From positions 1,667,480 to 1,731,479 of the forward strand of contig NZ_LMCU01000001.1 of the NCBI RefSeq assembly GCF_001424905.1: a DNA stretch of 64,000 nt, given 5' to 3'. The notes beneath the pieces were generated by a model. The model did not search any database and was not told the DNA's origin. It saw only the letters and a list, made by a program, of their open reading frames with translations. Origin of the DNA: Leifsonia sp. Root112D2 (GTDB lineage Bacteria; Actinomycetota; Actinomycetes; Actinomycetales; Microbacteriaceae). Position 1 is the stretch's first letter, and each line of letters begins with the position of its first letter. Positions 51,006 through 59,278 of this stretch are shown here, piece after piece. A program made the position numbers and the translations under genes.

Positions 51006-51638
51006 ATGTCGCATACCCAGAACACAGGATTCCCCGCCGTTCCCGAGGCTCCGGCTTCGCCCGCAGCCGCCGTCGCCGCGGCGTTCGGCGACCCCGCCGG
51101 GCTCGGCCTCGGCGCATTCGCGCTCACCACCTTCGTACTCAGCGTCGTCAACGCGGGCTGGGTCGCCGGCGGAGCCGTCGGCGCCGTCATGGGCCTCGCG
51201 CTCTTCTATGGAGGGGTTGCGCAACTCTTCGCCGGCATGTGGGAGTTCGCCAATCGCAACACCTTCGGTGCCGTGGCATTCAGTTCGTATGGTGCTTTCT
51301 GGCTGTCGTTCTGGTACTTGGAGACCTTCGTCAAGGTGCCCACCGCCGACGCCGGTGCCGCGGTCGGGCTCTACCTTCTGGCGTGGGGAATCTTCACGCT
51401 GTACATGACCATCGCGGCGTTCCGCACGAACTGGGTGGTCTTCCTGGTGTTCGTCTTCCTGACCCTCACCTTCTTCGCCCTCGCGATCGGCGAATTCTCC
51501 GGCACGAAGGGCATCTCGACGCTCGGTGGCTACCTGGGCATCCTCACCGCGCTGCTAGCTTGGTATGGTTCGTTCGCAACGGTGACCAACTTCACCTTCA
51601 AGCGGGTCGTGCTTCCCGTCGGCCCGTCAAGCAAGTAG
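51006..51638 (+). CDS. acetate uptake transporter (GPR1/FUN34/YaaH, SatP family)
   Basis: A 210-residue protein with six membrane helices. The family motif NPAPLGL appears here as DPAGLGLGAFALTTF after a Pro/Ala-rich start. FYGGVAQLFAGMWEFANRNTFGAVAFSSYGAFW (read in parts) is the diagnostic SatP core. It imports acetate or succinate with protons. AGGAGG precedes the ATG by about eight bases. It is 12 bases upstream of acetyl-CoA synthetase, giving an uptake-and-activation operon. Confidence 0.92.
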   Translation: MSHTQNTGFPAVPEAPASPAAAVAAAFGDPAGLGLGAFALTTFVLSVVNAGWVAGGAVGAVMGLALFYGGVAQLFAGMWEFANRNTFGAVAFSSYGAFWLSFWYLETFVKVPTADAGAAVGLYLLAWGIFTLYMTIAAFRTNWVVFLVFVFLTLTFFALAIGEFSGTKGISTLGGYLGILTALLAWYGSFATVTNFTFKRVVLPVGPSSK

Positions 51639-51650
51639 CAAAGGCGCACT

Positions 51651-53630
51651 ATGACAGACGCATCGGCACAGTCCGACCAAACGATTTCCAATCTGCTGCA
51701 CGAGAACCGGCGTTTCGCCCCGAGCGACGCGTTCGCCGCTCAGGCGAATGTGAAGGCGGATGCCTACACGGAGGCATCCGAGGATCGCCTCGCGTTCTGG
51801 GAGAAGCAGGCCAAGAGGCTGTCGTGGAGCGAGCCGTGGACGCAGGCCCTGGACTGGTCCAACCCGCCGTTCGCCAAATGGTTCGTCGGCGGCAAGCTCA
51901 ACGCCGCATACAACTGCCTTGACCGGCACGTGGAGGCCGGCCTCGGCGATCGTGTCGCGTACTACTTCGAGGGCGACCGTGGCGACACCCGCACGATCAC
52001 CTACAGGGAGCTGACCGAGCTCGTGTGCCAGGCGGCCAACGCGCTCACCGAGCTGGGTGTGAAGACCGGTGACCGGGTGGCCATCTACATGCCGATGATT
52101 CCGGAGACGGTCGTCGCCATGCTCGCCTGCGCGCGCCTCGGCGCCCCGCACACCGTCGTGTTCGGCGGCTTCTCCGCCGATTCGCTGCGCAGCCGCATCG
52201 ACGACTGCCAGGCCCGCGTTGTCATCACGGCCGACGGGGGATTCCGCAAGGGCGCCGCGTCGCCGCTCAAGCCGGCCGTCGACCAGGCCATCGCCGATGG
52301 CGCCGACGTCGACACCGTGCTCGTCGTCAAGCGCACCGGCGACGACGTCGAGTGGACCGATGGCCGCGACGTCTGGTGGCACGACACGGTGGAGAAGGCC
52401 TCGAAGACGCACGAGGTGCAGGCGTTCGACGCGGAGCATCCGCTGTACGTCATGTACACCTCGGGAACCACGGGCAAGCCGAAGGGCATTCTGCACACCA
52501 CCGGCGGGTACATGGTCGGCTGTTCATACACGCAGTGGGCCGTGTTCGACCTCAAGCCCGAGACGGATGTCTACTGGACCGCCGCCGACATCGGCTGGGT
52601 CACCGGGCACAGTTACATCGTGTACGGCCCGCTCGCCAACGGCACCACCTCGGTGCTGTATGAGGGCACGCCGGATTCGCCGCACCAGGGCCGCTGGTGG
52701 GAGATCATCGACAAGTACAAGGTGACGCAGCTGTACTGCGCGCCCACCGCCATCCGCACACTGATGAAGTGGGGGGCGCAGGTACCGGCCAAGTACGACC
52801 TCTCCTCGCTCAAGCTGATCGGCTCGGTCGGCGAGCCCATCAACCCGGAAGCGTACGTCTGGTACCGGCACCATGTCGGCCACGACAACACGCCCGTGGT
52901 CGACACCTGGTGGCAGACCGAGACGGGCATGATCATGATCAGCCCGCTGCCCGGTGTGACCGCCGGCAAGCCGGGCGCCGCCATGAAGGCCCTTCCCGGA
53001 ATCGTGGCGGACGTTGTCGACGACGCCGGCAACTCGGTGCCGAACGGATCGGGCGGGTACGTCGTGCTCACCGAACCGTGGCCCGCCATGCTGCGCACGA
53101 TCTGGGGGGACGACGACCGCTACGTCGACACGTACTGGTCGCGGTTCCCCGGCAAGTACTTTGCCGGCGATGGCGCGAAGAAGGACGAGGACGGCGACAT
53201 CTGGCTGCTCGGCCGGGTGGACGACGTGATGAACGTCTCGGGTCACCGGCTCTCGACGACCGAGATCGAGTCGGCGCTGGTGTCGAACCCGAAGGTTGCG
53301 GAGGCGGCGGTTGTCGGGGCATCCGATGAGATGACCGGCCAGGCTGTCGTGGCGTTCGTGATTCTGCGCAGTGAGGCCGCCGACGGCGGGCCGCACGTGG
53401 TCTCGGAGCTGCGCGAACACGTCGCCAGTCAGATCGGCAAGCTCGCCCGGCCGCGCCAGATCATGGTCGTGGCCGAACTGCCCAAGACCCGCAGCGGCAA
53501 GATCATGAGGCGGCTGCTGCGCGATGTGGCCGAGAACCGCGAGATCGGCGACGTCACAACGCTGGCCGACTCCACGGTGATGGATCTGATCCAGACGGGT
53601 ATGGCGAGCGGCTCCCACACCGACGACTAA
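51651..53630 (+). CDS. acsA: acetyl-CoA synthetase (acetate-CoA ligase)
   Basis: Activates acetate to acetyl-CoA through acetyl-AMP. 659 residues, the normal length. MYTSGTTGKPKGILHTTGGY is the P-loop-like AMP motif, DTWWQTETGM the acyl-binding motif, YFAGDGAKKDEDGDIWLLGR the hinge, and PKTRSGKIMRRLLR bears the catalytic Lys that is acetylated for control in many bacteria. It forms an operon with the acetate transporter and ends at a strong hairpin. Confidence 0.97.
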   Translation: MTDASAQSDQTISNLLHENRRFAPSDAFAAQANVKADAYTEASEDRLAFWEKQAKRLSWSEPWTQALDWSNPPFAKWFVGGKLNAAYNCLDRHVEAGLGDRVAYYFEGDRGDTRTITYRELTELVCQAANALTELGVKTGDRVAIYMPMIPETVVAMLACARLGAPHTVVFGGFSADSLRSRIDDCQARVVITADGGFRKGAASPLKPAVDQAIADGADVDTVLVVKRTGDDVEWTDGRDVWWHDTVEKASKTHEVQAFDAEHPLYVMYTSGTTGKPKGILHTTGGYMVGCSYTQWAVFDLKPETDVYWTAADIGWVTGHSYIVYGPLANGTTSVLYEGTPDSPHQGRWWEIIDKYKVTQLYCAPTAIRTLMKWGAQVPAKYDLSSLKLIGSVGEPINPEAYVWYRHHVGHDNTPVVDTWWQTETGMIMISPLPGVTAGKPGAAMKALPGIVADVVDDAGNSVPNGSGGYVVLTEPWPAMLRTIWGDDDRYVDTYWSRFPGKYFAGDGAKKDEDGDIWLLGRVDDVMNVSGHRLSTTEIESALVSNPKVAEAAVVGASDEMTGQAVVAFVILRSEAADGGPHVVSELREHVASQIGKLARPRQIMVVAELPKTRSGKIMRRLLRDVAENREIGDVTTLADSTVMDLIQTGMASGSHTDD

Positions 53631-53666
53631 CGCGTTTTGCGCGTGGGCTACCCGCTCACGAGTCGC

Positions 53667-53707
53667 GCCAAATGGCCCTCTCCGTATGCTGGGGAGGGCC
53701 ATTTGGC
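53667..53707 (+). terminator. terminator after acsA
   Basis: 17-bp stem with one G-U pair (53667-53683 with 53691-53707) and a 7-base loop, 36 bases after the stop. It may also serve the convergent small membrane protein gene. Confidence 0.85.
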
Positions 53708-53734
53708 ACGAGTCGGCATGACGACGGCAGCGGG

Positions 53735-53905
53735 CTATGGCGTCTCGTCGGAATCGGCCCCGCCGGGCGGGGCGGGGATCGGGTTCGCGCGGGCGCCGAG
53801 CTCGTCCCGAATCGCCTTGCGCACGATCCAATAGACGAGAAAGAGCACGACGGCGACCGGCACGAGGTATAGCGCAAGGGTCGCGAGCATAGCGAGAATC
53901 TGCAT
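53735..53905 (-). CDS. 56-residue single-span membrane protein
   Basis: A short reverse-strand frame from ATG 53905 to TAG 53735. It encodes MQILAMLATLALYLVPVAVV then LFLVYWIVRKAIRDELGARA and a Pro/Gly/Asp tail ending DSDETP. One clear membrane helix is followed by a basic-then-acidic cytosolic tail, the layout of many small actinobacterial membrane proteins. There is no good ribosome-binding site; TACGCT lies five bases before the ATG, so a leaderless transcript is possible. It fills an otherwise unexplained gap between acsA and the Bax-inhibitor gene. No family assigned. Confidence 0.6.
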   Translation of the reverse strand: MQILAMLATLALYLVPVAVVLFLVYWIVRKAIRDELGARANPIPAPPGGADSDETP

Positions 53906-54000
53906 GCTGCAGCGTACCGCGCCTCACAAGCACGGCGACGGATGCGCGCTAGCTGCGCGCGGCATCGGGCGTGTGAAGCGGCCCCGCCCCCGAAGGCGGG

Positions 54001-54816
54001 CTAGTTGCGGGAGAGGGCGAACATGCGCAGGAACTCGATGTAGAGCCAGATGATCGTGACCATGAGGCCGAATGCTCCGGTCCAGCCGTACTTGCGCGGG
54101 GCGCGGTTCGCGACGCCGTTCTTGATGAAGTCGAAGTCGAGCACCAGCGAGTACGCGGCCATGATCACGGCGAGCACGCCGATGATGATGCCCAGCGGGA
54201 TGCCGAAGACCAGCTGCGAGCGCCAGCCGAACGCCATGTCGCTGTTGCCGAAGATCATGAAGCCCACATTGGCGAGGCTGAACACCCCATAGCCGATCAT
54301 GGCGATGAGAAAGACCTTGGTGGCCTTCTTGGAGGCGCGCACCTTGCCGCTGGCGAACAGCGCAAGCGTGACGCCGAAGACCACGAGCGTGGCGAGCACG
54401 GCCTGCATGACCACGCCGCCCCAGTTAGCCTCGAAGAACGCCGAGATTCCGCCGATGAACAGGCCCTGTGCTGCGGCGTACGCGACGATCAGCGGCGCGG
54501 ATGGCTCCTTCTTAAAGGCGTTGACGAGACCGAGAACGAGGCCGACCACAGCGCCGGCGATCCAGACATACGGCACGAACCAGCCGACGCCGGCAGCAAG
54601 CAGCAGCACGATGAAGAGCACCACCGTCTTGCCGATGGTGTCTTCGTAGCTCATGCGGTCGGTGTCGGAGGAGGTTGCCGACGGAGACTCATAGAGGTTC
54701 TGCAGGCCCTCGGCGGTGGCCAGCTGCGTGGCCTGGGCGGTCTCGGTGGCGAATGCTGCGCCGTTGCCGGGCTTGAACGCCGGGTTCTTCGAAAGGGCGG
54801 GGTTGCGGGATGCCAT
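54001..54816 (-). CDS. Bax inhibitor-1/YccA family membrane protein
   Basis: A 271-residue protein with seven membrane helices after a polar ~75-residue N-terminus (MASRNPALSKNPAFKPG). The TMBIM-like core reads MSYEDTIGKTVVLFIVLLLA, VGLVLGLVNAFKKEPS, PLIVAYAAAQGLFIGGISAF and ALFASGKVRASKKATKVFLI, typical of the actinobacterial branch of the family. ATG 54816 has AGAGGAA five bases upstream; the ATG at 54867 would add 17 residues and is less likely. Members may conduct Ca2+ or protect against membrane stress; the role here is unknown. Confidence 0.88.
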   Translation of the reverse strand: MASRNPALSKNPAFKPGNGAAFATETAQATQLATAEGLQNLYESPSATSSDTDRMSYEDTIGKTVVLFIVLLLAAGVGWFVPYVWIAGAVVGLVLGLVNAFKKEPSAPLIVAYAAAQGLFIGGISAFFEANWGGVVMQAVLATLVVFGVTLALFASGKVRASKKATKVFLIAMIGYGVFSLANVGFMIFGNSDMAFGWRSQLVFGIPLGIIIGVLAVIMAAYSLVLDFDFIKNGVANRAPRKYGWTGAFGLMVTIIWLYIEFLRMFALSRN

Positions 54817-54889
54817 GTGTTCCTCTGCTCTCGCGTACATCACGTGATGCACGTAATGGGCGGGCATGAACGCCGCCGTTCACCTCAAT

Positions 54890-55465
54890 CTATCGGAGAT
54901 CACCCGTGTCGCGGCTGATAGTTCCATGGGTGCTTGATGCTGCGCGGGATGCGGTCCACGCGGAGAACGCGCGGGCGGTCCAGGCGCATCCGACTGTCAC
55001 GATGGCACCCGCGGTAAGCACTACCCACCCCGAGTTGTAGTCGACCTCGATGCCATCGGGGATGGTACCGCTCACGAGTATCCCGAGCAGAATGGGGGCT
55101 ATCGCGAGCACGAACGCGAGAGGCGGGCGGTGCCGCACGAGCAGCCAGGCAGCGAGGATGACCGCCAGCGACCCCGCGAATCCGCCGCCGCCGAGAAGCA
55201 GGCACGATGCCAGGATCGCCGGAACGAACACCGTCATGCGCCTCCAGCCGACCGAGGGCAGAATCGTCCAGCCGATGGCCTGCAACAGGCATCCGAGGGC
55301 GAGAAATTGCAGGCTGTACGTCGTGGTGATCTGCACGGATGCGACGCCCAGCGTGACGAGCGCGAGGCCGGCGAGAACACGTGGCCGGTAACGACCCCAG
55401 CGCAACGGCAGCAGCGACGTGGGCTCGACCCAGCGCGGGGCGGTCGGAGTGGGCGCGGCGGTCAC
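54890..55465 (-). CDS. membrane protein of unknown function
   Basis: A 191-residue protein from GTG 55465 with five to six hydrophobic segments (VLAGLALVTLGVASVQITTT; FLALGCLLQAIGWTILPSVG; VFVPAILASCLLLGGGGFAG; LAFVLAIAPILLGILVSGTI; WVVLTAGAIVTVGCAWTARA). The overlapping frame 54900-55514 is Arg/His-rich and lacks this character, so it is taken as a shadow. I do not recognise a family. It lies upstream of, and in the same direction as, the Bax-inhibitor gene, separated by 73 bases containing a likely -10 (TAGATT) of that gene. Confidence 0.75.
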   Translation of the reverse strand: MTAAPTPTAPRWVEPTSLLPLRWGRYRPRVLAGLALVTLGVASVQITTTYSLQFLALGCLLQAIGWTILPSVGWRRMTVFVPAILASCLLLGGGGFAGSLAVILAAWLLVRHRPPLAFVLAIAPILLGILVSGTIPDGIEVDYNSGWVVLTAGAIVTVGCAWTARAFSAWTASRAASSTHGTISRDTGDLR

Positions 55466-55513
55466 GATATCGATTGTGGCACTCTCGCCAACGGAGCTCG
55501 CGAGGGCGCGTCA

Positions 55514-55525
55514 TAGTATCGAGCC
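55514..55525 (+). promoter_or_regulatory. -10 element of a probable leaderless GDPD transcript
   Basis: TAGTAT (55514-55519), six bases, ATG 55526; no ribosome-binding site. Confidence 0.55.
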
Positions 55526-56551
55526 ATGGGCTCGCATCCGTCTCCCGTCGTCATCGGTCACCGTGGAGCGAGCGGCTACCGCCCCGAACACACCGCCGCA
55601 GCGTACGAACTCGCCTTCGCGCTCGGCGCCGACGCGGTTGAGCCCGACATCGTGGCCACGCGCGACGGTGTGCTCGTGATTCGGCACGAGAACGAGATCT
55701 CGACCACCACCGATGTGGCCGACCACCCCGAGTTCGCCGATCGTCGCGCGACGAAGACCGTCGACGGCGTCGAGCTCACCGGCTGGTTCACCGAGGACTT
55801 CACCTGGGCGGAACTCTCGGGTCTGCGAGCCACGGAGCGGCTCGGCCCGCTGCGACAGGCGAGCAGCACCTTCGGCGGCCTCTACCCGATTCTGCGCCTG
55901 GCCGACCTGTTCGAGATCGCGGATGCCGCCTCCGCGCTCGCGGATCGCCCCATCGGCATCGTGGCCGAGATCAAGCACCCCAGCTATTTCGCCGGCATCG
56001 GCCTGCCGCTGGACGAACTGTTCGCGGCCGAGGTGAAGGAGAGCGGCTGGGACCAGGACATGCTCACGGTGGAATGTTTCGAGAAGACGGTGCTCTCGCA
56101 GGTTCATGCGCGCGGCATCCACAGCGAACGGGTGTATCTCGTGGAGGCGAGCGGTGCGCCGTACGATCGCGTGGCATCCGCGGGCAGTGCGGCGGTTGAG
56201 TATGCGCACGATGTGACCGAGCGCGGCCTGTACGAGCTGGCATCGGCTCCGCCCGTCGAGCGCGTGAACGGGGTGAGCGTGAACACCTCGATGCTGTTCG
56301 AGACGGATGCCACGGGTGCGGCAATCGGTGTCACCGGACTTGTCGACGATGCCCACTCGGCCGGACTCGGCGTGTTCTGCTGGACGCTGCGCGCAGAGAA
56401 CCGCTTTCTCGCCCCGAACTTTCGCCGCGGCGAGCGCGATGCCGACTACGGCGACTGGCGCTCGCAGTTCGGCCTGCTGCTCAGCTCGGGTGTCGACGGC
56501 GTCTTCGCCGACCAGCCGGACCTGGCCGTGGCCGTGCGCGACGGGCGGTAG
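55526..56551 (+). CDS. glycerophosphodiester phosphodiesterase family protein
   Basis: Hydrolyses glycerophosphodiesters to glycerol-3-phosphate and an alcohol. 341 residues. VVIGHRGASGYRPEHT carries the first catalytic His and the metal-binding Glu; ADAVEPDIVATRDGVLVIRHENE carries the metal Glu/Asp pair and second His. IVAEIKHP holds the further metal Glu, and GVDGVFADQPDLA closes the TIM barrel. No signal peptide is seen, so it is likely cytosolic. The glycerol-3-phosphate produced would suit GlpD at 34846. Confidence 0.92.
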   Translation: MGSHPSPVVIGHRGASGYRPEHTAAAYELAFALGADAVEPDIVATRDGVLVIRHENEISTTTDVADHPEFADRRATKTVDGVELTGWFTEDFTWAELSGLRATERLGPLRQASSTFGGLYPILRLADLFEIADAASALADRPIGIVAEIKHPSYFAGIGLPLDELFAAEVKESGWDQDMLTVECFEKTVLSQVHARGIHSERVYLVEASGAPYDRVASAGSAAVEYAHDVTERGLYELASAPPVERVNGVSVNTSMLFETDATGAAIGVTGLVDDAHSAGLGVFCWTLRAENRFLAPNFRRGERDADYGDWRSQFGLLLSSGVDGVFADQPDLAVAVRDGR

Positions 56552-56563
56552 CAGAGCCTCTTC

Positions 56564-56661
56564 GCTGGTTGAGGAGCGGTCGAGGGACGAGGCCGCGTCT
56601 CGAAACCTGCGTGGCGCGGCTGGTTTCGAGACGCGCTCGTTCCTCGCGCTCCTCAACCAGC
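56564..56661. repeat. long inverted repeat between GDPD gene and pcrA
   Basis: Left arm 56564-56607 (GCTGGTTGAGGAGCGG..CTCGAAACC) and right arm 56622-56661 (GGTTTCGAGACGCGCTCG..CTCAACCAGC) are imperfect reverse complements around a 14-base centre. Same family as 12781-12897 and the half copy at 11133-11175. Confidence 0.8.
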
Positions 56662-56690
56662 AGAGGCGGGCGCTTGTCAGGGGCCTCGCC

Positions 56691-56706
56691 TAGAATTGGC
56701 TTCACG
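56691..56706 (+). promoter_or_regulatory. -10 element before pcrA
   Basis: TAGAAT (56691-56696) ten bases before ATG 56707, implying a leader of only a few bases. It supports ATG 56707 against longer readings. Confidence 0.5.
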
Positions 56707-59205
56707 ATGACCTTTCTGATCGAGCCTGACTCCGGCGCGCCCGGGCGTACCGCCGCGACCCCCGTGATTGTGGACGGAGCGGCAGGGCCCGGCGGCTCGG
56801 GCGAGGCATCCGACCGCCTGCTCGACGGGCTCAACCCGCAGCAGCGCGAGGCGGTCGAGTACCGCGGGCCAGCCCTGCTCATCGTCGCGGGCGCCGGCTC
56901 CGGCAAGACGAGCGTGCTCACCCGACGCATCGCGAGTCTCATCGATGCCAGGGAGGCGTGGCCCAGCCAGATTCTCGCCATCACCTTCACGAACAAGGCC
57001 GCGGCCGAGATGCGCGAGCGCGTCGAGGCGCTCATGGGCCAGGCCGCGCAGGGCATGTGGATCTCCACCTTCCACTCGGCGTGCGTGCGCATCCTTCGCC
57101 GCGAGGCCGAGAGCCTCGGCAAGACGACCAGCTTCACCATCTACGATTCGGGCGACACGCGCGCCCTCACCAAACGCATCATCAAGCAGCTGGATGCCGA
57201 CACGCTCGGCTTCACCGTCGCATCCGTCTCGGGCAAGATCTCCAAGCTCAAGAACGAGCTGGCCGATGTCGAATCCTACGCGCGCGATGCCAACCTGAAC
57301 GACCCGCAGGAGGTCATGTTCCTCGAGATCTGGCGGCAGTACACGCGCGAGCTGCGGCGCGCAAACGCCTACGATTTCGACGATCTCATCGCCGAGACCG
57401 TGTACCTGTTTCGGGCGTTCCCGAAGATCGCCGCGCTGTATCAGCGCCGCTTCCGGCACATTCTGGTTGACGAGTACCAGGACACGAACCATGCGCAATA
57501 CTCGCTCATCCGCGAACTCACCCAGCCGGTCACGGCCGAGCTTGCAGATGACATGGAGGCGCAGGGGCTGCATGTGAGGGCGATGCAGGATGCCACGGGC
57601 GCGATTCCCGGCGCCTCGCTGACCGTCGTGGGCGACTCCGACCAGTCGATCTATGCGTTCCGCGGGGCGGACATCCGCAACATCTCGGAATTCGAGCGGG
57701 ACTTTCGTGGCGCCAAGGTGGTGCTGCTCGAGCAGAACTACCGCTCAACCCAGAACATTCTCTCCGCGGCCAATGCGGTGATCTCGCACAACTTCGATCG
57801 CAAAGACAAGAAGCTGTGGACGAGCGTGGGCGACGGCGAGAAGATCGTGGGATTCACGGGCTATTCCGGTCATGACGAGGCGCAGTTCGTGGCCGACGAG
57901 ATCGAGAAGCTGCACGCCGCCGGCACCGATTACCGTAACATCGCCGTCTTCTATCGCACCAACGCACAGACGCGCGCGCTGGAGGAGATTTTCATTCGCT
58001 CGGCGTTGCCGTACCGCATCATGGGCGGCACCAAGTTCTACGAACGGGCCGAGATCAAGGATGCGATGGCGTACCTGATCAGCGTCGCGAACCCGCAGGA
58101 TCCGATGGCGCTGCGCCGCATTCTGAACACACCGAAGCGCGGTATCGGGCCGGCCACCGAGACGCAGCTGAACAACTGGGCCGAAGACAACCAGGTGAGC
58201 TACCGCCAGGCCATGCGCGACGCCGGCTCGCTCGGTCTCGGGCCCAAGGTGACCGGGGCGATTCTGCAACTGGCGACGCTGCTCGACGAGGCGGCGGCCA
58301 TGATCGACCCGGATGCCCCGGGCGGCGTCGAACCCGCCTCTGCGGTGCTGACGTTTCTGCTCGAGAAGAGTGGTTTCATCGAGGCGCTGCGCACCAGCCG
58401 TGACCCGCAGGATGAGGCGCGGGCAGAGAACGTGGACGAGCTCGTGGCGGTGACCAAGGAGTTCGCGAAGAACAACCCCGACGGCACGCTCATCGACTTT
58501 CTCACCGAGGTCTCGCTCGTGGCCGCCGCCGATGATCTCGACGATTCCAGCGGAACCGTCTCGCTCATGACGCTGCACACGGCCAAGGGCCTCGAATATG
58601 ACGCCGTTTTCCTCACCGGCGTCGAGGAAGATCTGCTGCCGCACCGCATGTCGGCCGCAGAGCCGGGCGGGCCTGCGGAGGAGCGGCGGCTGTTCTACGT
58701 GGGCATCACGCGGGCGCGCAAGCGGTTGTATCTCTCGCTCGCGATGACGCGCGCACAGTATGGCGAGACCGCCGTTGCGATGCCGAGCCGGTACCTGCAG
58801 GAGATTCCCGGTGAACTGATCGACTGGCGGCAGTCGCCGGGCACGGCGACCAGCCGTGGCGGCACGCAGACGCGCGCGCTGAACGGTCGGCGTGATTCAC
58901 TCTCCGGCTCAAGCGGATACGGTGGCCGCGGCGGCGAGACCCGGGCGGGCGGCCGCTGGTCTGAGAGCCCGGCGCTCGCGCCGGGCAAGCCCAAGGCGGA
59001 ATGGCCCAACCGCGTGACGGGCACGGTGCGCGACAATGGTGACCTGACCCTGGAAGCGGGGGATCGCATTCGGCACAGCGATTTCGGCGAAGGTCGCGTG
59101 AACGCGGTGACCGGCGAGGGCACCAAGCGCGTGGCTCACGTGCAGTTTGACGCGGCGGGTACGAAGAAGCTCCTCATCAAGATTGCTCCCATTGAGAAAC
59201 TCTGA
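56707..59205 (+). CDS. pcrA: ATP-dependent DNA helicase PcrA/UvrD
   Basis: Superfamily 1 3'-5' helicase for repair and removal of RecA or stalled polymerases. ATG 56707 gives 832 residues. LNPQQREAVEYRG is the Q motif; LLIVAGAGSGKTSVLTRRIA is Walker A; DEYQDTNHAQYSLI is motif II; VGDSDQSIYAFRGADIRN is motif III; LLEQNYRSTQNIL is motif IV; LMTLHTAKGLEYDAVFLTGV is motif V; EERRLFYVGITRARKRLYLS is motif VI. The C-terminal tail (GDRIRHSDFGEGRV, KLLIKIAPIEKL) is the PcrA RNA-polymerase interaction region. The last codons are duplicated downstream. Confidence 0.96.
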   Translation: MTFLIEPDSGAPGRTAATPVIVDGAAGPGGSGEASDRLLDGLNPQQREAVEYRGPALLIVAGAGSGKTSVLTRRIASLIDAREAWPSQILAITFTNKAAAEMRERVEALMGQAAQGMWISTFHSACVRILRREAESLGKTTSFTIYDSGDTRALTKRIIKQLDADTLGFTVASVSGKISKLKNELADVESYARDANLNDPQEVMFLEIWRQYTRELRRANAYDFDDLIAETVYLFRAFPKIAALYQRRFRHILVDEYQDTNHAQYSLIRELTQPVTAELADDMEAQGLHVRAMQDATGAIPGASLTVVGDSDQSIYAFRGADIRNISEFERDFRGAKVVLLEQNYRSTQNILSAANAVISHNFDRKDKKLWTSVGDGEKIVGFTGYSGHDEAQFVADEIEKLHAAGTDYRNIAVFYRTNAQTRALEEIFIRSALPYRIMGGTKFYERAEIKDAMAYLISVANPQDPMALRRILNTPKRGIGPATETQLNNWAEDNQVSYRQAMRDAGSLGLGPKVTGAILQLATLLDEAAAMIDPDAPGGVEPASAVLTFLLEKSGFIEALRTSRDPQDEARAENVDELVAVTKEFAKNNPDGTLIDFLTEVSLVAAADDLDDSSGTVSLMTLHTAKGLEYDAVFLTGVEEDLLPHRMSAAEPGGPAEERRLFYVGITRARKRLYLSLAMTRAQYGETAVAMPSRYLQEIPGELIDWRQSPGTATSRGGTQTRALNGRRDSLSGSSGYGGRGGETRAGGRWSESPALAPGKPKAEWPNRVTGTVRDNGDLTLEAGDRIRHSDFGEGRVNAVTGEGTKRVAHVQFDAAGTKKLLIKIAPIEKL

Positions 59206-59274
59206 CGAGCTTCACCCTCCTTATTGGCGACACAATGCGTCTGTGTCGCCCCCATTGAGAAACTCTGACGAGCT
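59188..59274 (+). repeat. 24-base direct repeat of the pcrA 3' end flanking a hairpin
   Basis: CCCATTGAGAAACTCTGACG plus AGCT occurs at 59188-59211 (last pcrA codons and stop) and exactly again at 59251-59274. Between them is a perfect 9-bp hairpin GGCGACACA/TGTGTCGCC (59226-59234 with 59242-59250). The second copy ends five bases before the FUSC ATG. Confidence 0.92.
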
Positions 59275-59278
59275 CTAG

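Noticed and set aside
54900..55514. 204-codon reverse frame overlapping the membrane protein at 54890
   Set aside because: It is Arg/His-rich and lacks hydrophobic segments, while the overlapping 54890-55465 frame has well-formed membrane helices.
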